Below, in pieces: positions 1 to 11,876 of a stretch of DNA of 64,000 bases. The DNA comes from Callipepla californica brunnescens (taxonomy: Eukaryota; Chordata; Aves; Galliformes; Odontophoridae). How positions within the stretch are numbered: position 1 is the first letter of the stretch; each line of letters begins with the position of its first letter. Made by a program: the position numbers and the translations under genes. The notes beneath the pieces are model-generated. The model did not search any database, was not told the DNA's origin, and saw only the letters and a program-made list of their open reading frames with translations. Location: assembly GCA_023055505.1 (NCBI GenBank), contig JALIRH010000002.1, positions 37,705,733 through 37,769,732 of the forward strand. Reading direction: 5' to 3'.

Positions 1-1
1 C

Positions 2-130
2 TCTGAGTGTGGTAGTGGACAGCAGGTAGATGTACATACAGAGAAACCAGAGGATTCCAAAGAGCAAGTGAACAAAACCACTTCACTCCAAGAGAAAATG
101 GGTGCAAAAGGGAAAAGAGCATGCATCTAA
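2..130 (+). CDS. Possible 3'-terminal coding exon (partial), unidentified
   Basis: Reading from position 2, 42 sense codons run to a TAA at 128-130. The peptide is rich in Lys, Glu, Ser, Thr and Gln, begins SECGSGQQVDVHTEKPED, and ends GAKGKRACI. It looks more like a soluble protein tail than the usual translation of the surrounding AT-rich DNA, and local GC is higher than downstream. The frame is open to the window edge, so no start or splice acceptor can be seen. An alternative is that an exon ends near position 26, where CAG|GTAGAT resembles a splice donor. Against a terminal exon, no AATAAA polyadenylation signal appears in the following kilobase, only a variant ATTAAA at 718-723. I do not recognise the protein, and 42 open codons can arise by chance. 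Function unknown. Confidence 0.25.
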   Translation, partial: SECGSGQQVDVHTEKPEDSKEQVNKTTSLQEKMGAKGKRACI

Positions 131-1163
131 ACCTTACCCTACACAGTTGTGCAACTCTCAATTATTTTTGCAAATATTAAGAAATCTATTCACTAAACAT
201 AAATGCAACACTTGCCTTTTGATATGAGGTTGAATGCCTCTACAGTCTGAAATATAAAACTAAAAGTCGTATTTAATCTTAAAAACCTTTATTTTCTTTT
301 TTACTTTGCTATACATCATACGGGCTACTCCAAAAAGATATTTTTAATAGTTCTCTTCTTCATTGAAGAAATCATATACGCCACAAAATTTAAAATACGG
401 CTATGTCGTAATTATAGCCATAATTCCAGGAGAAGTATTCAGTGCCTTCAGCAATGACATAATATAAATGCTCCATAATAACTTCAATCTCCCTCCAAAT
501 GTTCATTCAGATTAATTTACACAAGTACATTGCCCTTTTCCTCACATGCCACAGAAACATTTGCCCTGGAGTGAAAGATAATTGCTCTTTAGACTCTGTT
601 GCTCAGCTGAGTGGGGCAAGACATACTCATGGAAATGTAACAACTGTACAACCAACTGTTGCACGAGTGACAACACAAAAAGTTATTTCTATGAAAACGT
701 TGATTTCTATGACAATCATTAAAGGATTTTTAAATCAACAACATAAAGAACAACCTGTGCAAGATAATTACACTAATACTGATAAGTTTCAGTGAGAAAG
801 GAAAAATAATGACTGAGCACAGTAAAACCAAACCTAAGTGTTATTATTATTTTATAAATATGTGCTGTATATTATGCCATAGTATAAAATACAGCATTCA
901 TTAAGAAGAAGGTCACTCTGTAACAGCATAGCTAAAAGCTATGTCTTAATTTTTATATTGCAATGTCACACTGATTTTCAAGACTATAAAAGCATTTATT
1001 TTGTACATTTAAAACTTCATAATCTATAGGATTTATTCTTAGTATGCAATGAATTAGAAACATCTTATCCATTACTGGAAAAAAATGATTTATATTATTA
1101 TTTTGGAAATCACTACTGTTAATAATTTTTTGAAATCACATGAACTAAAAAGGGAAATACTGG
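131..1163. other. AT-rich DNA with no recognised gene
   Basis: Nothing recognisable beyond AT-rich unique-looking sequence. If the frame at 2-130 is a real terminal exon, this stretch would be its 3' untranslated region. Short ATG-started open frames here lack any family motif. Confidence 0.5.
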
Positions 1164-1602
1164 ATAGACTCCAGTGGAGGGATACAAAGTTAATCACCCT
1201 CGTAAGGCCCTGGAGCATATCTCTTATGAGTGAAGTCTGAGAGACCTGAGACTGTTAGCCTGGAAAAGAGAAGAGTGAGAGCACATCTTATCAACACTTA
1301 CAAATATCTAAAGGGTAGGTGTCAAGTGGATGGGACCAGGCTCTTTTTGGCTGTGCTCTGTGCTAGAGGAAGGGGTGCTGGACACAAACTGGAACTCAGG
1401 AAGTTCGTTATTATTTATTACTTTGAGGGTTAAAAAGCACTTGGAACAATCTGCCCACAGAGATTGTGAAGTCTTTTTCCCTACAGATATTCAAAACCTG
1501 TTTGGATGCCTTCCTGTGTAACGTACTGTGGAGAACCTGCTTTAGCAGGGAGTTTGGGTTAGATGAACTTCAAGGGTTCTTTCCAATCCCTATGATTGTG
1601 TT
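1164..1602 (+). mobile_element. CR1 retrotransposon, 3' fragment
   Basis: This is a 5'-truncated copy of the avian CR1 LINE in sense orientation. The text follows the 3' part of CR1: GGAGCATATCTCTTATGAG near 1212, then a segment corresponding to 'CTGGAGAAGAGGAGGCTGAG', then the terminal block with TTCAAAACCTGTTTGGATGCC near 1490, GAACCTGCTTTAGCAGGGAG near 1533, and CCAATCCCTATGATTGTG at the end. It carries only the extreme C-terminal part of ORF2 and the 3' untranslated region, with many substitutions, so it is old. Boundaries are approximate. A second CR1 of opposite orientation begins about 70 bases downstream. Confidence 0.88.
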
Positions 1603-1673
1603 TTTCTATTATGAAAGCAAAACCTAGGGCCAAGTACCAGTATCTAAGAGAGAACCTGGGAACTGTTAATCAT

Positions 1674-2640
1674 GAAATAATAGAATGGTTTGGGTTGGAA
1701 AGGGCCTTAAAGATCATCTACTTCCAAACCCCATCCCATAAGCAGGAACATCTTCCGCTAGACCAGTTTGCCCAAAGCCCCATCCTACCTGAACATCAAC
1801 ACACAGCATCCACAACATTCTGGACATCCTGTTTCAGTGCCTCACTATCCTCATAGAGAAGAATTTCTTCCCAACGTGTGATCTTAAACTCCTCTCGTTT
1901 AGTCTAAAGTCATTACCTCTTCCCTTATCACTACACTCCTTAATCATCCTCATCGCCTCCTCAACATCTGCTCCAAGAGCTCCACATCATTCCTGTGCTG
2001 CAGGCACCAGAGTTGAACAGAGTACTCCAAGTCAGATATCACGAGAACAGAGTATAGGGGTACAATCACCTTCCTTGATTTGCAATAACACTTCTTATGA
2101 TTCAGACAAGAATAAAAATAGCTTACTGGGTTGCAAGTGCACACTGCCACCTCATGCAAAGCTTTTCACCAAATAACAGCCCCAAGTCCTTCTCCTCAAA
2201 GCTGCTCTCAGTCCACTCCCTGCCCAGACTGTGTTTATGTTTGGGATTGCCCTGACCCAGGTACAAGACTTCATATTTGGCCCTGCTGATCTTCTTGAGT
2301 TTTGTACAGGCCCACCACTCAAGCCCATCAAGGTCCCTCTGGACAGCATCCTTTCCCCACAGCACGCTGACAGCACCACACAGCTTTGTGTTGCTGGAAA
2401 ACTTACTGAGGATGCACTCAGTCTCACTGACCATGTTACCAATAAAGATGCTAATACAGACCACTGAGGAATGTCACCTTATTGGTCTCCTCATGAACAT
2501 CAAGATATTGACTGCAACTCTTTCAGCGTGACCACACAGCCAATTCCTTAATCCACCCAGTGGTATATGCATCAAATCCACGTTCTCTAATTTAGAGACA
2601 AGGACGTTGTGCAGGACAGTGTCAGTCACATGCTTAATAG
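1674..2640 (-). mobile_element. CR1 retrotransposon, 3' third of ORF2 plus 3' end
   Basis: This is an antisense CR1 copy. Its 3' end lies at 1674, where AATAGAATGGTTTGGGTTGG and AAGGGCCTTAAAGATCATC are the reverse complement of the typical CR1 tail. Going up in coordinates it passes the 3' untranslated region and the end of ORF2, then the reverse transcriptase palm. It is 5'-truncated near 2640, in the motif A region (the sequence at 2600-2640 corresponds to KAFDTVLHD in active relatives). Its 3' end faces the 3' end of the + strand CR1 at 1164-1602, so the pair is tail to tail. Divergence and multiple stops mark it as inactive. Confidence 0.93.
2123..2640 (-). pseudogene. CR1 ORF2 reverse transcriptase remnant
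   Basis: Reading the minus strand down from 2464 gives a 113-codon open frame that tracks the C-terminal palm and thumb of CR1 reverse transcriptase. Recognisable blocks are ISIFIGNMVSETECILSKFS, KDAVQRDLDGLEWWA, YEVLYLGQGNPKHKHSLG and EEKDLGLLFGEKL. The enzyme would copy CR1 RNA into DNA at a nicked target. This copy cannot: the catalytic motif C, normally FADDT in CR1, reads FSSNT here, so both metal-binding aspartates are lost. Upstream, the palm sequence continues in broken frame to about 2640, where the element is truncated, so the fingers and the N-terminal endonuclease are absent. Confidence 0.88.
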
Positions 2641-4080
2641 TTTATACTATATTTTATCTTCTCCTGTTTTGTTTCCTTATACAAACCCTGCAGAAATGTA
2701 CCAGATACCTAAACTATTTTTACTTTCAAAAGTAATTACTTCCTTGATCAGAATTTTGCAGATGAAATTTTATCTCTGCTGACCTCAGTGGAAATTTCTC
2801 CACTACCTTCAAAAACACCAAAGACTTCACATTTCTCTATTGGTATTTTCAGTTAACAAACATGTACTGAGTCTCAGAGTATATTTTCACACTCTCATTG
2901 GAGTCTGTGAAGATTAAACAACTGAGAGAACTAAGGAATCATCCCCAGACTTCTGATTCTGTAACAAATAAAGTGGCATTTGATGCAGTGGTACAGTTAT
3001 GATAATAAAACCCCATGGTTTCACTTACAAGAGCTGCAAGAGCATATTACTGGAACTGCTGTTGAGAAAAGAATCATCTGAATTTGTCCTTGCTGAACAA
3101 CCCACACTCCATTAGCCACACAATCTATCTCCACACAAAGGAAATAATAATCGATGCTTTCACTTCTTTTATCATAATGACACCTTTTCCTATAGTAATA
3201 AAATGGACGTCTGTCACAATCTGTCTTGCTTCTCAAAATACTTGGGCATACTTCAGATTTTCAAAAGAACACATAATTCATTATGGCTCATGTACCAATA
3301 AGAAATAATGAAAGTGAGAAATAGCAAAAATGAGCAGTTATCAAATATAAAGAAAACAATATTTTTCACTGTTATACCCACTAATGTTGCCTCAACTTCA
3401 CCACAATGCTGGTTTTAGATATCTATTTTAAATTACTACCTCATATATGCTTCTTTTCAGAGATTAAAATTTATAAAAGGGAGATCATTCCCATTTTATT
3501 TTTTTTTTAATAAATCTGAATTTTAAAAAAATCAAGAGACCCTTATAGTCTTAATTTTGTCACCTGCACTATAAAACACCTCCTGGGACTAAAATCATAG
3601 AAGTCTTCCACACATGTACAAAACTACCTGTAGCAGTTTTCTAACTGTCATTCCATTTCAGTTTGGGAATAAATATTTATAACTGTTCAAGGAAGCTTTT
3701 GATCTGCAATCAGTGTTTTAGTACCATCTCGTAATCCTTTGTAGTGTTTGCATCCTAGTCACACTACTTCAGCAATATGCAAGCAAGAAAACACACCAGG
3801 AGGAATGTGATCATGAGCATTTTCACCTGGGCTATTTTCTGCTTTTTCAGGTTGCGCAAATGCTCCTCCCACTCAGCAAAGAAAGTGATTACATATAACA
3901 GGAAATTTTGTTACATATGATTTGATGAATAAATAGCACACACTCCGGCCTCAGCCCCCTAAACAACATCACTCTTACTTACAGAAAGAACCTTGTTACC
4001 TGGAACCACAATATTTCTAAATTTACAAGGAAATCTCTCAATTCTTCAGAAAATTGTCATCTTTGAATGCTCCCTTATTC

Positions 4081-4101
4081 TTTTTTTTTTTTTTTTTTTT
4101 T
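4081..4101. repeat. Poly-T tract (21 T)
   Basis: An uninterrupted run of 21 T followed by a T/C-rich stretch. It is the only T-run of 16 or more on the + strand, whereas A-runs of that length are frequent. Confidence 0.95.
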
Positions 4102-5320
4102 CTTTTCTTTCCATTCCTTTCAGTAAGGTAAAGATCCTGCTTTCAGGTATGTGCTGTGCTGCATTTTCAGGGTATTATTAGTTATGATACCTTCAAACAA
4201 ATTCCCATTTACAAATAAAATGGTTATAGACTTTCTTCTGATCTCTCTAATGTGCACTTGTTTCTCCAAGTAGCACTTATCAGAACATGATTTAATACCT
4301 AGAAGCTTCTTTTTTTTTTTTCCCCTCTATGGAAGCAATATTTGAAATCTCTATACATTGCAGTTATGCAACCATTTTTGTTGGAAAAAGCTTTTACCAA
4401 GGAAAAACTCCAAAATGGAAATTAAAGAAAAACAAATAACACTTCTAGAAATGTAAATTTAAGCAAAAAGTAAAAAAAATAAAATAAAATAAAAAAAAAT
4501 CTTTAATTAACAGCGTTAAAATTTAAATATAAAAAACCTGTCAGCTCTAGCACAGTATATGTATCTTTCAGCAGCTATGAAAATAGTTAGACAAAAGATG
4601 AGTAATACCAAAATGTAGGTGTTACTCTTCATTACATTCAACTGTTATTAATATCTGCAGCATTCATTGAGGCTTTCATCAATGAATAAAGAAACCAGAA
4701 TAGTAGTCTCAATGTTTAATTTATTTTCTACTTAGAAAGTAATTTCCTGACAGACTTTTTGTTTCTTCAAAGTACTTCAAACCTGATGCACATCATATAA
4801 AAAGAACTGACAACGTAGGCAGGTTTTTATAGCACTTCTGAAACACCTGTACTAGCCCAGTAGCAATTTGCACTTTCATACAACTCCTTGTCATTTTGTA
4901 AGCTTTGAACTAAAAATAAAATGAAAGAGTCCTCTTTTTTTTTCCTTTTTTGATTTAGCTTTTCTATACATTCCGGTTTTTGAACACAAATCTGTTACTG
5001 CACTTAGCGTATATTACTGACATCACTACTAAAAAGAGGAAGGTAATTTTGCCATAATAAAAAAGTATACAATGGAAGTATGTAGCTGTTTTGATATATG
5101 AGCATTTAAATTTTAAAGGGCTGCATTAGTCCTTAAATACATATGGTAAAGTTTCTATTGTGGCAATTCTAACATGCATCAGAAAAAACAAACCCGTGTA
5201 TTCAGAAGTATCTCTGCATCTTGTTTCTGTAATGTATTTGCAAGGCAATCATTACCTAGGGTAACCAGAGCTCCCAAGGGAACCAATCAGCATTTGGCAG
5301 GCTGCTGTGCTTGCATGGTG

Positions 5321-5340
5321 TCCCACTGAAATCAGTGGGA
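5321..5340. repeat. Perfect inverted repeat (9-base arms, 2-base loop)
   Basis: TCCCACTGA at 5321-5329 and TCAGTGGGA at 5332-5340 are exact reverse complements separated by AA. The arms are GC-richer than the surroundings. Confidence 0.9.
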
Positions 5341-6689
5341 TATCAAACAGGAATAGCAATCTGGCAACATGTAAGAAATCACTAAATGAGTAACTGAAAA
5401 CAGACAAAGAAATAATATGCTAGAATTAAAATAGAAAATTGCAATTATATTTTTCAGTGACAGACTTTTAAGGTTTGAGAGACTTGCTGAAAAGAAAAAT
5501 CCACAACTGAAAATACGTTATGTTCATTACCTTGATTATATGTGTCTAGTTTGGAATTTATCTGACAGAGAAAAGCAATTTAGATCATTCAATAAAGACA
5601 AAATGTGAAATAGGATTTCTGCAGCTTAGCTTAATGCTTCAGCCTTTTAAGTTGCAAAAATAGAACAACAAACAAAGATTCAAAATTACAATTTCAATGA
5701 CAGACTTTGAATTATCCTTACCAGAAATCTTATTCAGACTATATATTCCACAACAACATAATCTGCCTTTAAGTAATATAAGCAGGATATAGCAAAAAGA
5801 AGTTTCCCCTTACAGAAAAAGTATATTTATCCATATGAAAAAACGTACCAAGGAAACAAAAATGTAAGGCAAAGCCAAAGGGAGAAACATGTATCCCACT
5901 GAGCTACACTGAACTTTTTTTTTTCCACTTGGATGTTGTAATCTTCAGAACTGTGCAATATCTGAAATAACTGACAATAATGTTAGTTCCTATGTATAGT
6001 TCTTTCATCCCCTAATAGAATTTACTAGCAGAGTTACCATTTTAATTCCAGAAACAGAAGGCCCTGCTGGCAACTGAATCAAAGTTTCCCTAGTATGCAT
6101 TGCCAGAGATAACTACAGTAAAAGAGTATCATTTCCACCCAATCTGCTCAAGTGTTACTATAATCCCTTGTGGTCTGCTGCTTTAGGTACAATACATTAA
6201 AAAACAAACGTAAAGCAGATGGAGACAGCTCAGAGGACAGCAGTAAGAATGGTAACACACACAAATACAGCCTACAGACTGTGAGAATTTAAGTTCTCCT
6301 AGTCCAGAACAGTGAAGACAGAATCTCATCTCAATCTTCTCAAATATATACATATATGTGCATATAGTAAAAAATTGTACATCTAGATTATTTTATGTAT
6401 TAAACAATACATACACACAAATAAATTTAGATACATATGTACATATAAAAACAACAGAGAAAATGGAAATGAGCTGCTGTCCATGTTTAACGCGAATAAG
6501 ACAAGAAGTATGACATCAATTCACAGTTAAGATGACAGGAATTTTCCAGTAGTACAAACTCTTCATCAGTTCACAGAAATCAAGTGCCTACGAGAACTGT
6601 GAAATTCTGTCTCTAAATGTATTTCATTCTTTTCTTTGGAATTAATAAAAATATTCCACGAATGGTTCAAGTACAGCTGATTTCATGCC

Positions 6690-6748
6690 CTAGGGAAGGA
6701 CTGGACAGATTGATCTCTCAAAGTTCATTTCAACCATTTTTATTCTAA
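6690..6748 (+). mobile_element. Possible CR1 3'-tail fragment
   Basis: GGACTGGACAGATTGATCTC then TTTCAACCATTTTTATTCTA resembles the usual CR1 ending (GGACTAGATGATCTC ... TTCCAACC ... ATTCTATGATTC). It is short and degenerate. Confidence 0.45.
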
Positions 6749-6796
6749 AAAATCATCTTTTTTGAAAACTAATATTCAGGTTAATTAAATATCAGC

Positions 6797-6800
<4 letters not shown>

Positions 6801-6852
<52 letters not shown>
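6801..6852. repeat. (AT)26 microsatellite
   Basis: A pure run of 26 AT units with no interruptions. It is self-complementary, so it can form a cruciform or hairpin. The low-complexity IY repeats seen in a minus-strand open frame (6792-7136) come from this run and are not a gene. Confidence 0.98.
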
Positions 6853-6855
<3 letters not shown>

Positions 6856-8194
6856 CATAATTTGCAATAGTAGAAACTAAATCCAGCATCACAGTCCCCC
6901 AGAATATAACATTCATTGTACCTAAAAGTCCTGTTCCTGACAGTTTCTTTCATACAGTAAATGAATAAGAAAATGAACAAGGAAGCTACAAAGCATTTTG
7001 AAGAGCAATCTAAACATACATACGACCTGTTTATTAAACTTGTTAAAACTGGGTGCAGCACAGATAGCGACTTCAAAACACCAATTTGAGCACACCCAGC
7101 ACTGCCGTAACAAGATAAAACTAGGTCTTGACACACTCTTTAAACAAAACATACAACTATTCATATCAAACATCAGACATTCATTATGTACACTGCATAT
7201 CTTTTTCATGGATATATGATGACTTTGTCCATTTTTTTTGATGTTGCTGAGGTTGTTTTGACAAAGAAAATGAAAGCACTGAGCAGTAAATAATGTCTAT
7301 CAGACCATTAAGACATATTAAATCTTAACTGCATTTGCACTCACTCCCTGTTGATATAAGTTCTGTTCATCTTGCAGGAAAACATATTTATTATTATTTT
7401 TGCAGTGATCAAGTATATATATATATATAAAATATCTGCCTATCGTCTTTAATTAACATTAAAAAAGCGACATATGGCAAAACTCTTACTCTTCATAAAA
7501 CTGGCAGGTTTCCACCATAAACTTAATGTCATGAATCCAGTATGCAAAGGTACACACACATACAAATAGTTTGCTACCTGCAGGAATTAATTTTACTCTT
7601 TTGATTAGCATTTAAGTACCGAAACACCTAAAATATATCTTTTCATTGGTCAGAGGCTTTATGCCTGCAGAACACATCAAGATTGAGCTCCAAGAAGTAA
7701 TTCTTATTTCATAAGAAAATGCCATAACTAGAGCTGCAGAAGCCCTGCTGGGGAGCTGGCAATCACTCACTGGTTAAAAATAAGCACTGAAGGGAAAATG
7801 TGTATTTTATATGTATGTATATCTATATAACTCCTTAAAAAGATGTTTACATGTACAAAATATTTATTTCATCAACCATTTTTCATCAGTGATTACACAG
7901 CAGATTTTTTCACTAATCTATAGGATTCTCATTTCACATTCAGAGGCATAAATGGCTCTTAATTTGCTGATAAAGACAGAAAGCTCCCATTGCCTGAAAA
8001 AGACAGAAACGCTTAAAGGGAAAATAAGTCAAAACCATAAAATTATGACTCTGAAATCTCAAATTATTATATTCCCTGAAAACTTTTAACCTTCAAAACC
8101 AGCATGCTTAGATTATTTTCAGTCCTGATCATTTCTTGGAAAATTGCATCTACAGAAAATGGTCATAAAAACACCTTCACTTCATTCAATATAA
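6853..8194. other. AT-rich DNA, no gene recognised
   Basis: Unique-looking AT-rich sequence with a short TA run at 7414-7429. No exon-like block, RNA gene or interspersed repeat could be supported. Confidence 0.6.
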
Positions 8195-8245
8195 CATATA
8201 TATATATATAAATGTGTGTATATATATATATATATACACATACAT

Positions 8246-8277
<32 letters not shown>

Positions 8278-8288
8278 TTTTTTTTTTT
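8195..8288. repeat. Compound TA/TG/CA microsatellite with T-run
   Basis: A TA run (about 8196-8210), ATGTGTGT, a second TA run (8219-8235), ACACATACATACACAC and a CA run (to about 8263), a third TA run, then 12 T (8277-8288). The TG-rich part and the CA-rich part flank the central TA run as imperfect reverse complements, so the array could fold on itself. Confidence 0.95.
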
Positions 8289-8776
8289 AATGAATGGCAG
8301 AAATCCAGGATGGAAGAGACTATGAACATTGGCCAGATGATTAATAAATTCTACAGTAATTAATTCTATGTTAAATTCTATACACTGAAGACAACAATTA
8401 AATTAAGTAAACCGGAATACAGAAACCATTAACACTCTAAGGACCAATAACATTTTTAATCACATTCAGCCAAATTTATTTCTGGGCTATATGCTGGATG
8501 GAACATTCCCAAATTTCAGTAGACTGAAAGTCTACAGATTCTGCATTTTTCAGTAAGCAGCTCACAAGACAAGAACTGACTGATGTCAACAGAATACCCG
8601 GAAAAGGAAGAAGTCATGGTCAAAAAAATCATACCCATGTTTCTAATTTACTCCCAGTCTACATGTGTCACTTCCAAAAATTCTGTCATAAGTAAAAAAA
8701 TTAATCTTGTATAACCAGGACCAGAATTTGACATTTTCCAAATCAAGATAATTTCCATTTACCCTGTCACTCCCAC

Positions 8777-8806
8777 AAAATAAATAAATAAATAGATAAA
8801 TAAAAA
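8777..8806. repeat. (AAAT)n short array
   Basis: Tetranucleotide AAAT/ATAA units with one GATA-like interruption. Confidence 0.9.
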
Positions 8807-10154
8807 TCTTATAATTATCTATTTTGGTAATAATTTCCACTTTTTCTTTGTTACAATTTTCATACAGCAAAACAGTCTGGAAAACAAAAATAAAAGATTT
8901 TATTCAAGAAATATCTGCTGGAGATAGTATGTAGTTATTGTTTTAGTTGACTTAAATATAACTATCAATAACTACCATTTTCAGACAGAATTATATGTAA
9001 ATACATTGTTTAACAGCTGTATTAAATAAATTCTACATGTCCTGCAATGACTGTCTGCTCATTTATGGCAAATACAGTATCACTGTTAAATATTAAAAAC
9101 ACCCAAGAACTGGAAGATCTGGAAGCAATGAGTTCAGCAGCATGTAATATATTGACACCTGTGTGTAAGTCTGTATCTCCTTGAAATGCTCAAACCGATA
9201 CCTTCAAAGCTGCTAACCGGATGTAGCAAAACCAGAAGGTATGAAATGTTTTTTCTGATATTCAGCAGTGCTTCTTCCAGTACTACATAGTAACTCTGAG
9301 GAGTTGACAGAGATTTGTAAAACTCGCCCAGAGAAAACATTTTGGTAGTACAGGAAGGATACATGAGAAAACTCACAAGACTGGCAGCTGTACAAGCAAA
9401 TGACTTAGCAGACTGTATTAGATATGAATCCATAGGAAACCTATACAATGAAAAGGGCAGCTTCTCCAACTGCCACAAGTAATCTTGGTATTTTATCCAC
9501 TGTGAGAAGTTGGTGCACTCTTAATGTACCACTTTATTTGTAGCACCAGAAACCACCCTACATATGCTACAAAAGTAGTGTGGTACATTACAGATACTTC
9601 CCAAGAATAAGCTATAAAAATATCTATCAAATGTCCCTCAGACACCAGTAGGTTTGGAAAAACAATTCTACTCATGCTTGCTGCAGACTAACACTAGTCA
9701 GTAACATCATCCAGCAAACCCTTGTAGAAAAGATAAATAATCCAGATTTCAACACTGTTTGAGAAGTGCAGGTGTAAAACTAAATTCTTCACCTCCTACA
9801 ATTCACCACCAAACTTCTAAATAACATGATTCCAAAGTTAGACAGTGATGTATTTGTCTTCAGATTAGTAAAATATTTTCTCTTTCTATAACAATGCAAA
9901 ATAAAGCAATTCTAAATGTGTACCTCTAGCGTTTTCATCTTTTTATTTTTCTAAGCAAACCTGGCTTTCCTACTGGAGTATAAAGAAATGAAAGTATATT
10001 CATTACCCCCTGGAGCACAGAAATTCTTTAAAATTGGTTGCTCAACTCTGACTGTGATGGATGAAGGATGAACAGTGCCAGAGCACAAAAGAACGAATAA
10101 CAAGTCCTCCAAAGTTAAACATGTAATGGTCACAAATGCAGGCTCTGCAAGCTA

Positions 10155-10190
10155 CAATAAATAAATAAATAAATAAGTAAATACAAATAA
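10155..10190. repeat. (AAAT)n short array
   Basis: AATA repeated about six times, then a degenerate AAGTAAATACAAATAA continuation. Confidence 0.9.
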
Positions 10191-11856
10191 AAAATATATT
10201 TTATTGAATTTCTCCACCATCATCAGCTGCTTATTGTCATGCTACATTATGAATAAATGAAAGATTTAAAAGGTTTCAACCTTTATTAAACTCCTAATTG
10301 GATTCACAGACACTGAGATCTGAGACTACATCAAGGCATCTTCACTGATAAGCAAGCTCATCATAACATCCTCAAAGAAGATGTTCAATAAATATGCATG
10401 AGTAGTTGTTCACACAAAGTTGTTACTTGCCTCTCCACAAGAGTAAAAAAAATTGGGGTATTTTCTTTAGACATAAATGGATCTAAATGAATTGAGTTGG
10501 AAGTAAGCTGTCTGATCTAAAGCTTTTCTGGGCTGCAAAGATCGATGTAAAACAAGAAGGAAATAATTACGAAAGCATTTTGAAGTGGACATGTTTCACA
10601 AACTCAGTGAAATGGAAAAATTATGGGTGCATATAAAAAAAAAAAAAATCTATAGTATATTCCTATTCAGCATTTTCAATAGCATGTACTAAGAAACCCA
10701 GCACAGAAATTCTCAGAGAAGGAAATAGTTTTATGTTCGTGTCTGAGAGCTTACGAAGTCCAACAGGAAAAGTGACCCAGATACAAAGACTGTACCGGAT
10801 TTGTGTTATAACTAGGAATAACTTGTAGTCTTTGCTACATCTTTCAGACAAACAAGGAAAAAGCTCCCCAACTTCTAATTGGTACTAACATCTAAGATTA
10901 TCAGTTCAGTTTGAACCGCATTTAGGAATCAAAGTACATGAATACCTTAATTGCACAAAAATTATCAGGGACAGTTAAGGCTATACATCCTTCTGAATAA
11001 TTACAAGTCATTAGTTTGCTTTCAAGTAGAAGTCTAAGATCCTGAAAGTGGTATCCACGAAGTGTCTCCCATTTGTGTGATTGCCAATTTATTTTGCTAT
11101 TTATCATTCAAATGCAAATTTCATTCTTCTTTTCTAAAGTAAAGCACAAAGAATCAAAAGCAGGATTCAGAAAAAGAAATGAAGTATGGAATGTGGCGTT
11201 GTTTCACAATTATGTTTTTGAGCTACTCTCTTCATCTGAGATTCTGTGCTTAGAGGTGGGAGGCTGAACAGGCGCTTTCACAGGCAATGCGGGTGAGACT
11301 AAGTGGTAAGTACACCATCAAGTGATGAGGTGAGTTTAGATCCAGAAGATGAAAACTGAAATACCCCAGGGTAAAAGAAACAGCAAATTTTGAGCTTCTA
11401 GATCTAGATGGCAACCCAGAGGCAAGCCTGCAGTTTGTTAATTGAAAAACAGACTCTTCTAAAAGGAAATACCTTATCCTCTATGCAACGTAAGCTGTCA
11501 AATATAAGATAATGATTTTATTGCCCCTGAAGTTGAAAATATCCTCAGGGAAAGCATTAGCCTAAAAGCAAATTGAATTGCAGACATTTTAATATTAATC
11601 TGCTTTACTTAATATAGCTTCATTCAAATGACTTTTGGTTGTTTCAGAGCTACTCTATGGTTTACTCTCAGTAATTATGACAGGGTACAAACAGGTCTGA
11701 ATCCTATTGCCTATCTGACCAGAAAACTCAATGGAAGCAATCTAATCTAACCAAAGCGTCCCAGACTCCATTCCTATCTACTTAATAGAACTTCCAGAAC
11801 AGTATGTCTAACTGAAGCAGCCTAGATCATTCTGCATGCATTTAGAGAGCTGGGTT

Positions 11857-11876
11857 TTTGTTGTTGTTGTTGTTTT
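11857..11876. repeat. (GTT)n short array
   Basis: TTTGTTGTTGTTGTTGTTTT-type triplet run of about five units. Confidence 0.9.

Larger units (their letters stand above)
2641..6680. other. AT-rich intergenic or intronic DNA, no gene recognised
   Basis: No gene or interspersed repeat could be recognised. It contains T-runs at 4081-4101 and 4310-4321, an A-rich tract (AAAAT-like units) near 4469-4499, and a short perfect inverted repeat at 5321-5340. Open frames here are under 75 codons, in low-complexity DNA, and have no motifs. Confidence 0.6.

Noticed and set aside
6792..7136. Minus-strand open frame with a long Ile-Tyr repeat
   Set aside because: The repeat is the translation of the (AT)26 microsatellite.
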